From Limnanthes douglasii subsp. nivea (taxonomy: Eukaryota; Streptophyta; Magnoliopsida; Brassicales; Limnanthaceae): a stretch of DNA of 64,000 bases. The notes under the pieces were generated by a model. The model was not told the origin of the DNA. It saw nothing but the letters and a program-made list of their open reading frames with translations, and ran no database searches. Numbering within the stretch: the first letter of the stretch is position 1; every line of letters starts with the position of its first letter. The position numbers and the translations under genes are program-made. Shown here in pieces: positions 1-12,257 of this stretch. The stretch spans positions 76,155,910 to 76,219,909 of the forward strand of contig JAUPFV010000001.1 in NCBI GenBank assembly GCA_036936605.1, in the 5' to 3' direction.

Positions 1-1771
1 TTGGTTTTGTGAGCTGTATGTCTATGATCTGTCGGAACATGGAAAAGAATATTATATGTTTATCTATATTCCTAGATTGTTTTACTATATGGTTCTGAAT
101 CTTAGTATATAAAATAATGATAATAAATTTGAAACCAAAACCTAATTATGATTCGAATATGATTTTAACATAACCAAAAGGTACAGTAACTAGCCAGCCA
201 CATGAACCTTGTGTTATCAAACTCAAAAGCCAAACAAGCCATCTAATTATAGAACTAAACCATTAATGATTTTGATAAAAGTTGGTTCATGATAATAGAT
301 TTTATTATAAAAGTTGGTGTAGTAAAATGTAATTAAAATATAAATTTGATAGAACTATAATTTTAGAGAAATAAAATGTATTAAAGTAAATTGTAAGATC
401 TTTTACTTTACTATGTGCATACTTATTATTATTTTTTCTTTTTTAAAACAATAACAATCAAGTAATTATCCCATGTAACCGTTAAACGCTAATTGTTGTT
501 ATCATACTCTTTTATAACTATGTATTTGTTATTTGGTCCATTTATTTTTTTAGTCGTTTCTTATATTTTTTGTGATTTTTTATTGTATATAATTAATTAG
601 GTTTCAAATAGTTTCGTTGAACGGATTTTAACTGGATAGTGAACTAGATCGTGAACTAGATCGTGTGGATCAGATAAATTTAATTATTATTAGTAACCTC
701 CAAAATTTTGAGAAAAAAATTGAAGATTGACTAATCAAATTGTGTTGATCATCTTTTTTTTTTCATATCTGCCGAAGCGTATATGACGTTTGATGCATAA
801 TGTCCGGTAAAACATACCAAATTGTATTACACTCTTTTTGGACAGGACTCTCGAAAGTCTATAAATACATTGGTAAAATTGATTTTCTACTCTAGTTGAA
901 CCAATATTAAAGACGGATTGTGGATAAATTTTATACATATAGTAGTTTTGTAATGTGAAAAAAAGAGAATTGATTCAAGGTAGAGAGTACATAGATAATT
1001 GAGGTGCTTGGGTTATTATTTCTAGAAAAAAAAAGTATGATCCTTATTAATGTCATTTCAGAAACTATTTATATGCTAATTTTAGCTTAATGGACCCAAT
1101 GAGCCAAAACACGATTATGAGCCAAATCCATAGGTTAATACGCCTCATGCCCAATAACATAATAAAATAAAAATTTAAAAATAAGTATTTAACGAATAAT
1201 ATAAATACAAAGAATAAATAATGGTCTAACCCGAATTTGCCCTTCGAATATTTATGACCTTATCAGATAGCCCTTTTAGTCCTCCCAAACATATATGAGA
1301 GAAGCTAACTAATAAATTATTCGAACCGGGTTTGTTCCATCTCTGCAGACACAAATCTTCAGTGTTCCTCTCAAATTTGTTAAGAGATATGTTCCAACTA
1401 TATCTCATGGTGTCATTCAGATATGGTTGTCGTCCAATTTCATAGTTGTTAACCAATTGTAATACATAACACGTATCATTACTTGATTAGACCCACGATC
1501 TTGCTATGCCATAGGTGAGGCAGACCAACAGTTGAAAATATTTATATTCCCTTAGAAATTATAGATGTTGATAACGTTTTCACTTCTCTAGAAAGAACCC
1601 AATGGTCTTCTACAGTCTCTTTTATAAGTTTTCATTTTATTTTTTCAGTTTAATAACTTTTAGAGAGAGAAATTTCACTTTATAGAGAGAGAAACTGCAC
1701 ATTATCAAGCCAATCCCCGGTCATATTTTCTTCACCATGAATTACAACTCTGGTGACATCTCGGTGTTTGT
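1..1771. other. AT-rich region without recognisable gene
   Basis: No reading frame here has a recognisable protein motif. By position the stretch just before 1772 should hold the promoter and then the LTR of the old gypsy element (in the younger copy the LTR ends about 450 bp before the antisense ORF), but I could not recognise an LTR edge. A purine-rich GAGAGAGA stretch lies near 1664-1695. Confidence 0.5.
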
Positions 1772-4322
1772 ATGTTAACCGCTAAAAATGCTTTAACCGA
1801 AAAAAGTTGGTTTAATCTGTTAAAATTAGATGAAAAGAAAAAGAAAACTACAGTTATTTCTGTATCACATATTTCCGAGGGCACAATAATTGTTACTCAT
1901 TCAATTGATTACGAAGGATTTTTCCCATATAACATACGCAACATCCCATAAGAGGCTTCTCCTACTGCTCAATCATTTACTTCAAATAGTCGTTCATCAA
2001 GGCCATCTCAATCTCAATGAGCTACTAGTCGCAAGCGTCCTTTGAATTTTATAGTAATGGGTTCTGAATCAGAATAAATTTCACGTCCTAGCTTGAACAG
2101 ACAATCTAAAGTTCGCACAAACCCTTATGGGAAGATATGAGTAGTTCAACAAAAACAGCCTTATAATGACCTTTCCTCACATCGTCCAAGCAGAGAGGGG
2201 GATAATGCACCCCAATAGGTAGAGCCCTCTGAATCCGATCAGACTCTTCCTCAATAATCGAAGAAATAAGAGAACACAACTTCTCAACAAGTTGAACTTT
2301 CCAAGATCTAGTCTGAAAGTTATAGAGTATAACATGAAGGATGTTAGTGAGGAATATCCATTGGAGACATCTGGTCAAACCGTGGAGAATGTAAAAACTT
2401 CTAAGTCAGCTAGGAAGAGAAATCTGAAAGGAGAAGGCAGTCTAGTACCAAAGGAAAAGGAAAGTCCACATAAACAGAAGCTGAAGCGCTCCCGCTGTCT
2501 TTGGTCGGACGCGTATGGCCAAATTTTCTAAAGATCAGTGTCATATATCTTTTAGAACTTGATAAAATTTATTATGTTTATTTTTAAGAAAATGAGTTAG
2601 AGGCTATTCGTGATAAATGGGGATTCTCAATAAAAGTAAATGTTAGGTTTCCTACCCCATGAGATACTCTGATGAACTGCGGTTCGAGGGAGCTGGTTGT
2701 CTATCCGAACGTGCTAAATTAAGGCCTTCACTTTCCGTTGGACCTGGACATCGCGAATTAGTTTAGTTTGGTAGGACTATGCCCAAGTCAGACTAGTCCA
2801 AACGTTTGGTTCACCTTGATGCCATGTATCATGACATTTAGGTTATCAAAATTCTGATGTCGATGTATCAATTTGCTGCTATTGTTGAGTTGTCTCGTAA
2901 TTTCCATATATATTTTTTACTTCTTCAACATGGGGAATGAGTATAGAGTGGTTGATGATCTGCTGTAGGCCGATAAGTTATGGAAGATGCAATTCGCTTC
3001 ATCACTGGCTAGTGGGAGAATGGTGAGAAGATTACCTCTCTAGGTAATCCAAGTCGACTTAATATTTCTCATATATATATGACAGTTACTTTCAAGAAAT
3101 TAAATCAATGGTCCAAGAAGAAGTGGTCTAACCAGCTCACAACGAGTGCTAACATGGGAGCAATTGACTACTCCTCCCCGATCATCAGCTATCTTGAAAA
3201 TAGTTGAAGTTGCAGATGGCAAGGTATCCTTTCCAACCAGGACCAGAGCCCCCAACCATAAGAAAGATAAGAAAAATAAGCATACAACAAAAAGAACCAT
3301 TAAAGTTATAGCCCAAGGGAAACCAAATGCAATCGACGAATCCATGCTAGCTGCAGTTACTGCCACTACGAAAGAGGGTGATGCACCCGAAGAGATTCAT
3401 GTGTTAAAGAGGAAAAAGATACAGAAAAAAGCAAACATGGTAGTGATAAAAGAGATAAAAAGAAGAAAAAAAACAACTGGTCGTTCATAGATCGTTCTCT
3501 GTTAGGATATTATTCCTCCTACAATCCTAGTTATCGATCTTTCAACACCTAAAATGTCAGAGTAATATTCTCCATTGCTCCCAACACTTGAGGGGCATAA
3601 ATATGGACATGATAATCTGATAGGGCCCATAAGAGGGTTCGGCTTCGAGGCTTTTGAGACATATTTTCCAGAATTTGCAAATAATGCCATAAATGTGGTG
3701 TTTGATGGTGTGCTTTTCAATATGTCTAAGGAAAACGATACACTATGGTATTCAATGTTAATCTTCGTAAGACCTGTTATTGAGCTAGAAAGAGAGGTAA
3801 AAATCAGAAGGCTTCCCTTGAAGAAGAAAAAACATGATTTGATGGTCTAGCTGATAAAGTCAAGTCACTCAAAGACGAGCCCATACAGGAAAAAAGGTTG
3901 CTTACAAAAGGTTGCATTCATGAAGCTCCGGAGAGATATCCTTAGAAAAATCAGCAATCCTCTGATAATGTTACCATAGAATGCCTATCAAAACAAAAAG
4001 GTGATCAAGAAGCCCTTGTTAAAAAATACGAGGATGAGGTACCTTCTCTCAAAGCTCATGTTATACAAGATACAAAAGATGCATTAGATGCATATGCTGA
4101 TGATATCTTAGCTTTCTTAGATAAATGGGATATCTCAATTAAATCCGATATGGTTTTAGAATTTTACAAGGAATTCCCTATGTTAGTCCTTGGGTCTTTG
4201 TGGAACTGGTTCGAGAAAGATTGTGGCCAAATGATATGCCCATACCTGATCAGTTAGGTATATTTGTGGGTTCTTCTAGTGATAGTTCTTATGAAAGTGA
4301 CGCAGGGGGCTCCAGATGCTAA
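1772..4322 (+). pseudogene. Decayed antisense extra ORF of old gypsy element
   Basis: The ATG at 1772 opens a frame whose first residues (MLTAKNAL) parallel the start of the complete antisense protein at 8767 (MFTARNAL). Further matches follow in order. Around 2590-2960 lie the remains of the conserved middle domain, with RDKWG, then GLCPSQTSPNVWFTLM matching KLCPSQLSPNARYTLM. The frame at 3146-3490 starts LTWEQLTTPP against LTWEELTTQP in the relative and continues into a Lys-rich stretch. An acidic Ser-rich tail with a stop lies near 4322. Many stops and frameshifts separate these blocks, so it is a pseudogene. The middle domain is the plant 'putative gypsy type transposon' family (PF04195-like), whose function is unknown. 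Confidence 0.8.
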
Positions 4323-4579
4323 ATTTCAAAAGAAGAAAAAGAAAATACCGTTGGGGAAGACCAGTGAATTATGTGTTAATGTTTTAAGCCCTTAGCTCAT
4401 GCAAGGAGTTTTTTGTTATTTTGCCAAAATTCTGCCAAATCCTTGATTAATTCAAGGCATTTTGTAATGTTAGTTTGGATTTTTCTTAAGTCCTTAGCAT
4501 AACTTAAGACATTTTGTACCTTTATCGGTTGTTATAACATTTTACTTTTAATTTCCTTTATTTCCTACTTGTTTCATCC

Positions 4580-4790
4580 ATTCGAAGGTAATCTATTCAA
4601 ATAATTATATAAAACAAATACTCTGACCATTCGAAGGTAATCCATTCGTAGGTATATAAAACAAATAGTCTGACCATTCGAAGGTAATCCACTTGAAAGT
4701 AAATAAAAAAATACTCAGACCATTCAACAGTAATCCATTCGAAGGTAAATAAGACACATACTCTGACCATTCGAAGGTAATCCATTCAAA
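4580..4790. repeat. Tandem repeat, about 47-bp unit, 4.5 copies
   Basis: The block ATTCGAAGGTAATCCATTC recurs with starts near 4580, 4629, 4676, 4722 and 4769, separated by AT-rich spacers ending CTCTGACC. It lies between the end of the antisense ORF and the end of pol, where the younger copy has a different tandem repeat (11932-12041). Variable tandem repeats in this untranslated zone are known for Tat-lineage elements. Confidence 0.85.
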
Positions 4791-5559
4791 GTGATGGCGA
4801 CTAGTGTCAAAACATAGTCGTACGCTATAGGAAATCAAGAAGAAAGAGACAAAATATTGGATATATAAACCACAACCCTAAGTTAGAGTATAAGAGACTT
4901 AGAGAAAAAATAATGTCGAATTTGATTTAAAAAGTCTTATGATAAAAATAGGGTTTGAGAACCTTTTATAGAAGTTCTCGAGACCTAACGCCAAAATTAC
5001 AGATTGTTCTTCATGAAATACAATAAATCTCACCCCTACTTTCAAAGCAATTGGAGGTGGTTAAGTATTTTAATTAATTCTAACAAAAATTAGAAAATGT
5101 AGAAATTAACAAATACAACAAAAAGAGGGCATTAACGATGGATTTTTTAGCCTAAACTTCATCATTAGAATTCTCCCTCGTGATTATTTCAAAATTCATT
5201 TGGCTTCTTGACATGTCTGATTTAAGTGGTAGCAGTGCCTAATTCGAATAATCGAGCCCCAAATAAAGTTTGTTTCCATTTGTCCATAAAGGTCATATAG
5301 TCGCGGGCTTGTCCAATTACATCACGAAGATAAATAAAATAAATACTATGATCATTAAAAGGTATATAAAACAACATAAGTGAGTAATTAGTATGAGAAT
5401 TTGTTTAAGGAAAATGTGATAAATTAAACATGATTCGACCACCTCATAAAAACCTTCTCGTGCCACCAAGGTAGGAAATAGTATATTCCCCAAATATTTA
5501 CATACATACAAAAGCAACATAAACATAATAACCATACTATACAACTACTCAAGATAAAT

Positions 5560-7905
5560 CCTTAAGTGTATAATATTCCATGAATGCCTTAGAGAGTTTC
5601 CTTCTTGATTAATCAGTCGATACATTTCAGGCATGACCCTTTCACTCACAATATATGGTCCCTCTCAATTTGGTGCTAGTTTTCCAAGTTTGATGTCTTT
5701 GGTGTGTAAATATACTTTTCTCAAAACATTGTCCCCTACTTCGAACTCTCTTCTTCAAATTTTAGATGTATACCTGCTTTTCATCAAGCCTTGATAATGC
5801 ACAGTTTTAAGTGAGCTTTGATTTTTTTTCTTCAACCAAGTCCAATTCTCTTATATTTGTATCATTATTATTTTTGAAGTAGTTTTGAATTCGGAAAGAT
5901 GGGAGTTTTGATTCAATTGGTGTTACCGCATTATTCCCATAAACCAAAGCAAAAAGAGATTATTGAGTGGCAGTTTGGTGACTCGTTTGGTAAGCACACA
6001 ATATTTCTTGTAAATAATTTGGTCCTTTGACTGTCGCTTCTTCTAAATTCTTTTTTGGAACCATCAGAATAGTTTTATTAACAATCTTTTTTCTCCGTAT
6101 TGGTTTGAGGGTGAAATGGTGAAAAAAAACACTACCGGATTCCTCTAGAGGTACATAAAAATGTCATGTCTCTATTATAAAATTGGGGGTCATTGTCTCT
6201 CGTAACAATTGTAAGGATCCCAAATCTGCAACATATATTGGAGAGAATGAACCTGGCCACTAATTTATAGGTAGAAAAGAGGTGCAGCTTCTACCCCCTT
6301 AAAAAAAATCCGCTGCTAATATAATAGTTCGACATACTCTGGATGCTATTGATAGGGGTCTCACTTAATCAAGCCTCAATATATCAAATGGTGTCACTTC
6401 AGATATTAATTATATAGGGATTGTTGGCACTTGTATCACATTTCCAAACCTTTGGCATGGATCACATTGTTTAACTAATTCTTTACCATCAACCACTTAA
6501 TTTTTAGTTCTTGACACATGTCCATACTCCACATACTTGAAGAAACAGATATTTATTTTAATACTTACAGATATTTAACCAACTGTTATTTTCTTGATTC
6601 GGATTGACCATGAGCTTGATGCATGAGAAACTGCGATTCACTTGTCAATCAGGCTTTTTTGGCACCACATATATGGGTAAGTCTTAGGCAGCTATTGTTG
6701 CCTCATACTCAACTTCTTTGTTTGATCTCTTTAAACCAAAATGTATCGCTTGGTATATTGGATCTCCGAAGGAGAGAGTAAGTAAATTCTTGCCCCACAT
6801 CCCAACATATTGGATCCTCCATATGTTCGAACTATCCATTCTTGCGTAGACTTATCGATAGAGGAATCCACATGTGGTCTCTTTGAATGGAATTCAACCA
6901 AGAAATCTGCGATGGCCTATGCTTTGATTACAGTTCGATGAACAATAAATTTGGTCATCCAACCCGATACATTTGTTTTTTCAAACATATTTTTTATTGG
7001 AAAATAAGTTCAACAGTAATGGAATATGCTTGGAAATAAGGTCTCATTTTTTCTTACTGTTATTACTAGAGCTAATGCTAATTTTTCCAACTTTGAATAC
7101 ATCTTCTCAGCATCCAACAAACTCTTAGTAACATAATAAATGAGGCAAGTGTGATTATCAACTTCCCAAACTAATATCGCACTTACTGCATAGTCGGATA
7201 CTGATAAGTAAACTTAGAGCCTTTCTCCTATCACTCACTTAGACAAATGTTTAGGGGAATATAAATTCTTATTGATCTCTATAAATTCCTGGACACAAAT
7301 TGGAGACCAATTAAATTCTTTGGCATTTCTTAAAACTTAGAAGAATGGTGCACCCTTGTCTGATGACCTCGATATAAACTTGTTTAATGATGTTATCCTT
7401 CCAGTCAATATCTGGACCTCTTTTGTGCATCTAGGAGGGTCAATTGCAGTCAATACATTTAGTTGCGTCGGGTCTTCTTGAATCCATTTCTCACTTATAA
7501 CATACTCCCCAAGAAAATCAAAGAATATGCACTTCTCCATATTCACTTTCAAATTGATAGCTTACAAATTCGAGAAAGTTTCTTTGAGATCAAGAAAGTG
7601 ATCCTCATCCCTCAAACTCTTTACCATCATATCATTAATATAAACCTCGATATTTTTTCCAATCTCATTGGCAAATGCTTGATTCAATAGACGTTGGCAA
7701 GTAGCCCCAACATTTTTTAAACCTAAAGTTATAACCTTATTATAATGCAGCCCCCCTATGAGTGATGAAAGTAGTTTGATATTGGTCATTCAGATCCATT
7801 TGTATCTAATTTATCCAGCAAACACACCCATGAAAGACAATAACTTATTATAAGAAGTGGAATTTATCAATTAATCCATTCAAAGGACATGGAATGGGAC
7901 CTTTG
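5560..7905 (-). pseudogene. Decayed pol (integrase, RNase H, RT C-terminal part) of old gypsy element
   Basis: Read on the minus strand from 7905 down, RT thumb and palm remnants come first (7789-7562 and 7552-7337): GLKNVGATCQRLL, then the catalytic region as YINDMMVK, where the usual YIDD has become YIND, then NKFISRSSDKGAPFF. RNase H remnants follow (DAEKMYSKLEKLALALVI; IADFLVEFHS; RTYGGSNMLGCG), then integrase remnants to about 5600. Many stops and frameshifts interrupt it. The order and residues match the pol of the element at 7911-19744, so it belongs to the same family but is clearly older. The reading continues at 19750 after the younger insertion. Confidence 0.85.
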
Positions 7906-7910
7906 GACAT
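7906..7910. repeat. Target site duplication GACAT (left)
   Basis: GACAT abuts the left end of the gypsy element and recurs at 19745-19749 next to the right end. Five bp is the usual gypsy duplication length. Confidence 0.93.
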
Positions 7911-8318
7911 TGGTGAGGATAATTATCGCCAGAGGGTAGGCTTGTAATTTGTCTGATGTTTTAAGGAAGTATGTAGGTGTTTTGTGTTTAGAGTAGAGAG
8001 TAGAGGGAGAATTAAGCTGTCTGGTTGCAGTTAATTATCATTACCCATATTTAATGCTGGTGGTTGGGTATTTATACCTTTACATTTGGGCCCTTATGGG
8101 CTTTCGGGTCATGTTTAATGGACCCGGGTCATGTTTAAAGACCCATGAGCTCTAAGTAGGAGAGCAAGTAGCTTAGTCAAGAAGTGTTTAGGTTTTTTAG
8201 TACTTTTGTCATAGTTCGAACAGTCCTATTGGCTAAGTGTTCGAAGTGCTCTGTCCGGTTCGGAGGGCTAGGTCCGATCTGTCCCTGTCCGGGGAGCAAG
8301 CAGAATTCGGACTCATGA
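7911..8318 (-). repeat. 3' LTR of gypsy element
   Basis: 408 bp, colinear with 19337-19744. In element orientation it should start TGATGAGTCC. Here the first bases read TCATGAGTCC, one of the 12 differences. The preceding internal sequence in element orientation is AAAAAAGGGGCTCC, a plausible polypurine tract. Confidence 0.95.
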
Positions 8319-8333
8319 GGAGCCCCTTTTTTA
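8319..8333 (-). other. Polypurine tract of gypsy element
   Basis: In element orientation the sequence TAAAAAAGGGGCTCC directly precedes the 3' LTR, the position and composition expected for the plus-strand DNA primer of an LTR retrotransposon. Confidence 0.7.
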
Positions 8334-8657
8334 GGTGTTTGTCCAAATTCCTTTGTCAAAAACTTGAAAAACAGTCCGACGTCAGGGGTGGTTTGAATCT
8401 GGACGGGTCTGTCAAATTGGGCTATAGGATTATCCGGACCGATAAAGCTTCATGAATCCAAAACGGTTTTTGCCAGAGTTTGTGGGACACGTGTCGCTCT
8501 CTGATTGGTTGCTTCAGCCGTTTTTTCACCTTGAATTTCGAACCCACCTTCTCCAAAAAGCAACCTTTTAATTAAAGGTGGTGACATTAGCGCCGTCTTT
8601 AATCATTACCAATCTTTTCAAATTCTCCTAGGAATCAACTTCCTTTTTCAGATTTAC

Positions 8658-8664
8658 TATAAAT
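8658..8664 (+). promoter_or_regulatory. Possible TATA box for the antisense gene
   Basis: TATAAAT lies 103-109 nt upstream of the ATG at 8767, outside the LTR. The spacing allows a 5' leader of about 75-80 nt. This is inferred from motif and position only. Confidence 0.4.
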
Positions 8665-8766
8665 TCAAACACACTTTCTACTGTTTTACCATCTCTCTCA
8701 TATTTACTCTACACTATTTTCTTAAAGCTTTCTCTTTCTAAAGCAAAAAACTTACCCAGATAGTTT

Positions 8767-11711
8767 ATGTTTACAGCGAGGAACGCACTGATCAAAGGCG
8801 GGTGGCTCAACCTTTCTGAATTAGAGAAGGCACAAAAAGTCGAAAGGGAAAGACGAATAGCAGCAGGGTTACCCACTTCGCCTGTTGATAGACCAATTAC
8901 TTCTGCCACAGAGTCAGATCAAGGCTCTTCTTCTTCTAAAGGCATCAATCCAAGAAAGTTATTCCACACTAATCTCTCTCCCATCGTCTCTGGTTCTTCG
9001 GTTCAAGAATCAGAACCCACTGTCGAGCCAGGAGTAACTGTCACCAGTTTTGAAAAACCCTCACCCTTTATAGCAATGGGGTCAGATACGGAGCATTCCC
9101 CTCTAAAGCTAGTTGACCGGAGAAAGGGTCGGTTGGTCAAGGGGCAAGCCTCTAAGAACACTCCCTCAAAGTCGGGGGCAATAGACAGCAGCACTGGGTC
9201 AGAGGTGCCTATTAGAGCTCCCAGGGACAGGCTGCCCGGTCCGGAGGGCACTAGTCCAAGTCTTCGAAGAGAAGCATCTGAATCAGAGCGCGAATCGGAG
9301 GCCAAAAATCAAGGGGACACTAAAGCCCACCAGTCCGGAGTTCAGGCTGAGCCGGAGCTGAACCCTCCCTCAACTACTGCTACCGAAAACCCTTCAACAA
9401 TTATGGAGGATGTAATGGAGGACTCTGTCGAAGAGGCCCCATTTGAGTCTGAGCCCTCCGGTCAGACCAGTAGTGCTGCTGTTTCCAAAAAAGACAAAGG
9501 CAAGGAGAAGCTGTGTTTGAAGCATCCGGATCTGCCGGAGAGTCTTAAAGGAAAGGTGGGGCCTTGTTTTCACAAGGTCAACGTCAAGTACCTCCTTGCC
9601 CTGCGGAAATTTAACTACGCATTCATCCACACAGCTGAGTTGGGCCGGATGCGTACGAAGTGGGGAATACCGGAGAATGTGAAGATCAGGATCCCCATAC
9701 ATCCGGAGACTCCTATGGACTGCAAACTGAGTGAAGTTGTCATCTTCACTGAGCTGTTCAATTGGGGACTTAGACTCCCCCTGGACCCTGAAATTGTCAG
9801 ATACTTCCATCTGATAAAGCTTTGCCCGAGCCAACTAAGCCCTAACGCCCGATATACCCTCATGGCCTGCATCATGGCTTCAAGGCTCTCCGGGATTCCT
9901 CTGCCAATGGAGGAGTTTGCTGTTGTGGCCAGTCTTTGTAGAAACCCCCACATCCCCTTTTACCATTTCAATATGGGGGATGATTTCAAGGCTGTGGATA
10001 ATCTGTTAGAGGCGAAGAGGAATTGGAGGACCCAGTTCCTGTTTGTTAGTGGTGCTTGGGAGAACGGGAAGAAAATCAAGTCCGGAGTGAACCCAAGCCT
10101 CCTCAGAAGCAGGTGGAGAAGTGACCGTAAGTCTCATGCTTTATATTTTTGTCTTTTTTTTAAAGTTAGTTTAAACTAATTGGTTTTACTTTTGACTTAG
10201 CAGTACTGCCCAAGGAATTCAGTGATTATCTGAAAACGGGGCAGGCTACTTGCACCAAGATCAATGCTTGGACTGCTGAGAGATGGGGGAACCGGTTCCA
10301 TGCTGCTTTTACCGGAGGCAACTTAGCAAGGTCTCACTTGTGGAACACCACAGGTCGGAGAGACTTGACTTGGGAGGAGCTCACCACTCAGCCTCATCCG
10401 GATGTTGTGCTTAAAAGAATCCATGAACCAGATGGGACACTCTACTTGCCAGGCCGCGCCAAAGCCCCGAGCAAGATGAAAGGCAAGAAGAAGGGCAAGA
10501 AAGTGGCAGGTGGTGCTGACGCAGAGGAGGATGCTCCAATAAACCCGGAGGGGCCAGTCCACAGCCAAATTGATGCTGCTCTCCTGGAAGTAGTGGAGCA
10601 GGAGACTGAGAGGCAAGAGGTGCAGCCCCCAAAACCTCCAAGGGCTTCCAAGAGAAACCGTAAACAGGGAAGTGCAAGCACAGACCGGGAGGCCAAGAAG
10701 AAGAAGATTTCTAAGGGTGACGAGCTTTCTCTCCGGGCCCTGGAGCCTCCTTCCCAAGCTGATCCTACTGACCCAACACTAGCAGAGGAGATACCGGGCG
10801 ACTTTCATACCGATGAGGTCGAAGGGGGAGGTATCAATATTGACGGGGTCGACATCACTGGTCTAGGTGGGCTTGGTGAGTACTTCATCAATCTTCCCAG
10901 AGACGATTTTGCCAGACCTTACCTCCCTCCAAGTACCTCAAACACGGTCACTTTCAATGGTAAGACCTTTATCGTTTCTAGTGAAAGGGACGCTATAGCC
11001 CACTCTTTGTTAAGCAATGTCCAGCCTGTACTTGCGTTGGAGAAACAAGTTCGGAGTCAGGCAGACATTATCAAGGATCTTAAGTCTGACAAAGAGAGGT
11101 TGTCCGACGACCTTCGTACTGCCACTTCAAATGCTGCCATTTTAAAGGAAGAAAACGGGGAGTTCAAGAGAAACCAAAAGGCTAGTACCACAAAAGGTAC
11201 CACATTAGAGAACACCATCGCAGAGCTCTGGGGGAAGCTGTCCGAACTAAAGAAAGATCTTGTCACCTCAAAGGGGGAATCCAAGGCCAAAGATCAAATC
11301 ATCACCAACTTGACCAATGACAAAATTGCTCTCGAGAAAGCAGTGTCTAAGGCTACCGAGGAGAAAGCTACTTTGCTAAGGGAGCAGGAGGCCAAGATTC
11401 AAGCCAAGATCGACGCTTATGCCAACAATGTGATTGACACTCAGGAGGAAATGTATGCCAAGGTGAAGTCCGACATGGTTCTACTCTTCCATGAGAAGTT
11501 TCCGAAGAGGAACCTAGGGGATTTATGGCTTTGTGTTGAACCTGAGGACCTCCCGTATCATACAATGGCTGAAGGCAACAGGTATGGTTACTTCAGTGCT
11601 TCCTCAGATGACGAAGAACACATCGGGGAGAAACCTGGTGAAGAGAAAAGTGATCTCAAAGGGAAGGAAAAGACAAATGAAGGTGAGCCATCTTCAAAGG
11701 TTCAACCTTAA
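8767..11711 (+). CDS. Antisense extra ORF of Tat-like gypsy element (two exons, about 956 aa)
   Basis: Exon 1 is 8767-10126 and exon 2 starts at 10201. The joined length, 2871 nt including the stop, is a multiple of three with no internal stop, which supports the intron. Residues about 250-410 form a conserved block (HKVNVKYLLALRKFNYAF, FNWGLRLPLDPEIVRYF, LCPSQLSPNARYTLMACI) of the plant 'putative gypsy type transposon' family (PF04195-like), function unknown. A Ser/Pro/Glu-rich N-terminal region precedes it. A Lys-rich patch (KMKGKKKGKK), a long heptad-like coiled coil at about 714-864 and an acidic Ser-rich tail follow. It lies opposite in strand to gag-pol, between pol and the 3' LTR. Extra, often antisense, ORFs are known in the Tat lineage. 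It is the only long gene of this element without stops. A second and a third decayed homologue lie at 1772-4322 and 46440-48290. Confidence 0.85.
10127..10200 (+). other. Intron of antisense gene, with tandem acceptor
   Basis: The donor is GTAAGT at 10127. A T-rich tract runs into TTTGACTTAG at 10200. Removal keeps frame (phase 1). The acceptor reads TAGCAG, so a second AG at 10203 would also work and would give a protein one residue shorter. Confidence 0.85.
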
Positions 11712-11931
11712 CTCATGATTCAGTTTTTACTTGTTTATCCAAACTAAAGTCCTTGGAATGCCAAGGTATTCTTTTTTGTAATTGTGTCCGGTATCTGACC
11801 GGACAGGTTTTTTGTTCTGTTTTGACAATTCAAAAGTCCTTGGAAGGCCAAGGCACTTTAAGTTATTTTAATGAATATTTTTGTTTTGCGCAATTCTCAT
11901 CTTCTTTCATTGCTCATTCCAACTTTGATGA

Positions 11932-12041
11932 CTAGAGTTTAAACAGTCTTTAGTTATTTCATAGTGAGAGTGTTTAAGTTCTCCGGCTAGAGTTTAAACA
12001 GCCCTTAGTTATTTCATAGTGAGAGTGTTTAAGTTCTCCGA
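11932..12041. repeat. Tandem repeat, 55-bp unit, two copies
   Basis: CTAGAGTTTAAACAG recurs at 11932 and 11987, and the two 55-bp units are almost identical. It sits between the 3' ends of the antisense gene and pol, as the unrelated 47-bp repeat does in the older copy. Confidence 0.9.
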
Positions 12042-12257
12042 TGACAAATATTTAAGTGGTCATCATTGTTTTATTTCAATCCGGATAGTGTGACAAAGGA
12101 CAAAAGTTGAAACACTTGGGAAATTTTTTAAGAAGGCATCAAATTTTATTCAAAAGCCCGGACACCTCATTAAAACCTCCCCGTGCCACCAGGGAGGAAA
12201 GAGTATGCCCCCAAATATTTACATTGATGTTTAAACAAGTAAATATTTACACAAATG

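Larger units (their letters stand above)
1772..7905 (-). mobile_element. Old Tat-like gypsy element, 3' half, interrupted by a younger element
   Basis: This segment holds, in plus-strand order, a decayed antisense ORF (1772-4322), a tandem repeat, and a decayed minus-strand pol (integrase, RNase H, RT). That is the same order as in the intact-length relative at 7911-19744. Its RT breaks off at 7905 exactly at a GACAT target duplication and resumes at 19750, so the younger element landed in its RT region. The line beginning 5430 matches the 3' untranslated line beginning 12161 of the younger copy. LTR edges were not found, so the outer boundary is a minimum. Confidence 0.8.

Noticed and set aside
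735..1456. Two minus-strand frames of 67 and 76 aa
   Set aside because: No motif, no relatives in the window, and AT-rich context; treated as chance frames.
9003..9953. Minus-strand frames opposite the antisense gene
   Set aside because: Shadow frames of the 956-aa gene; they show no domain.
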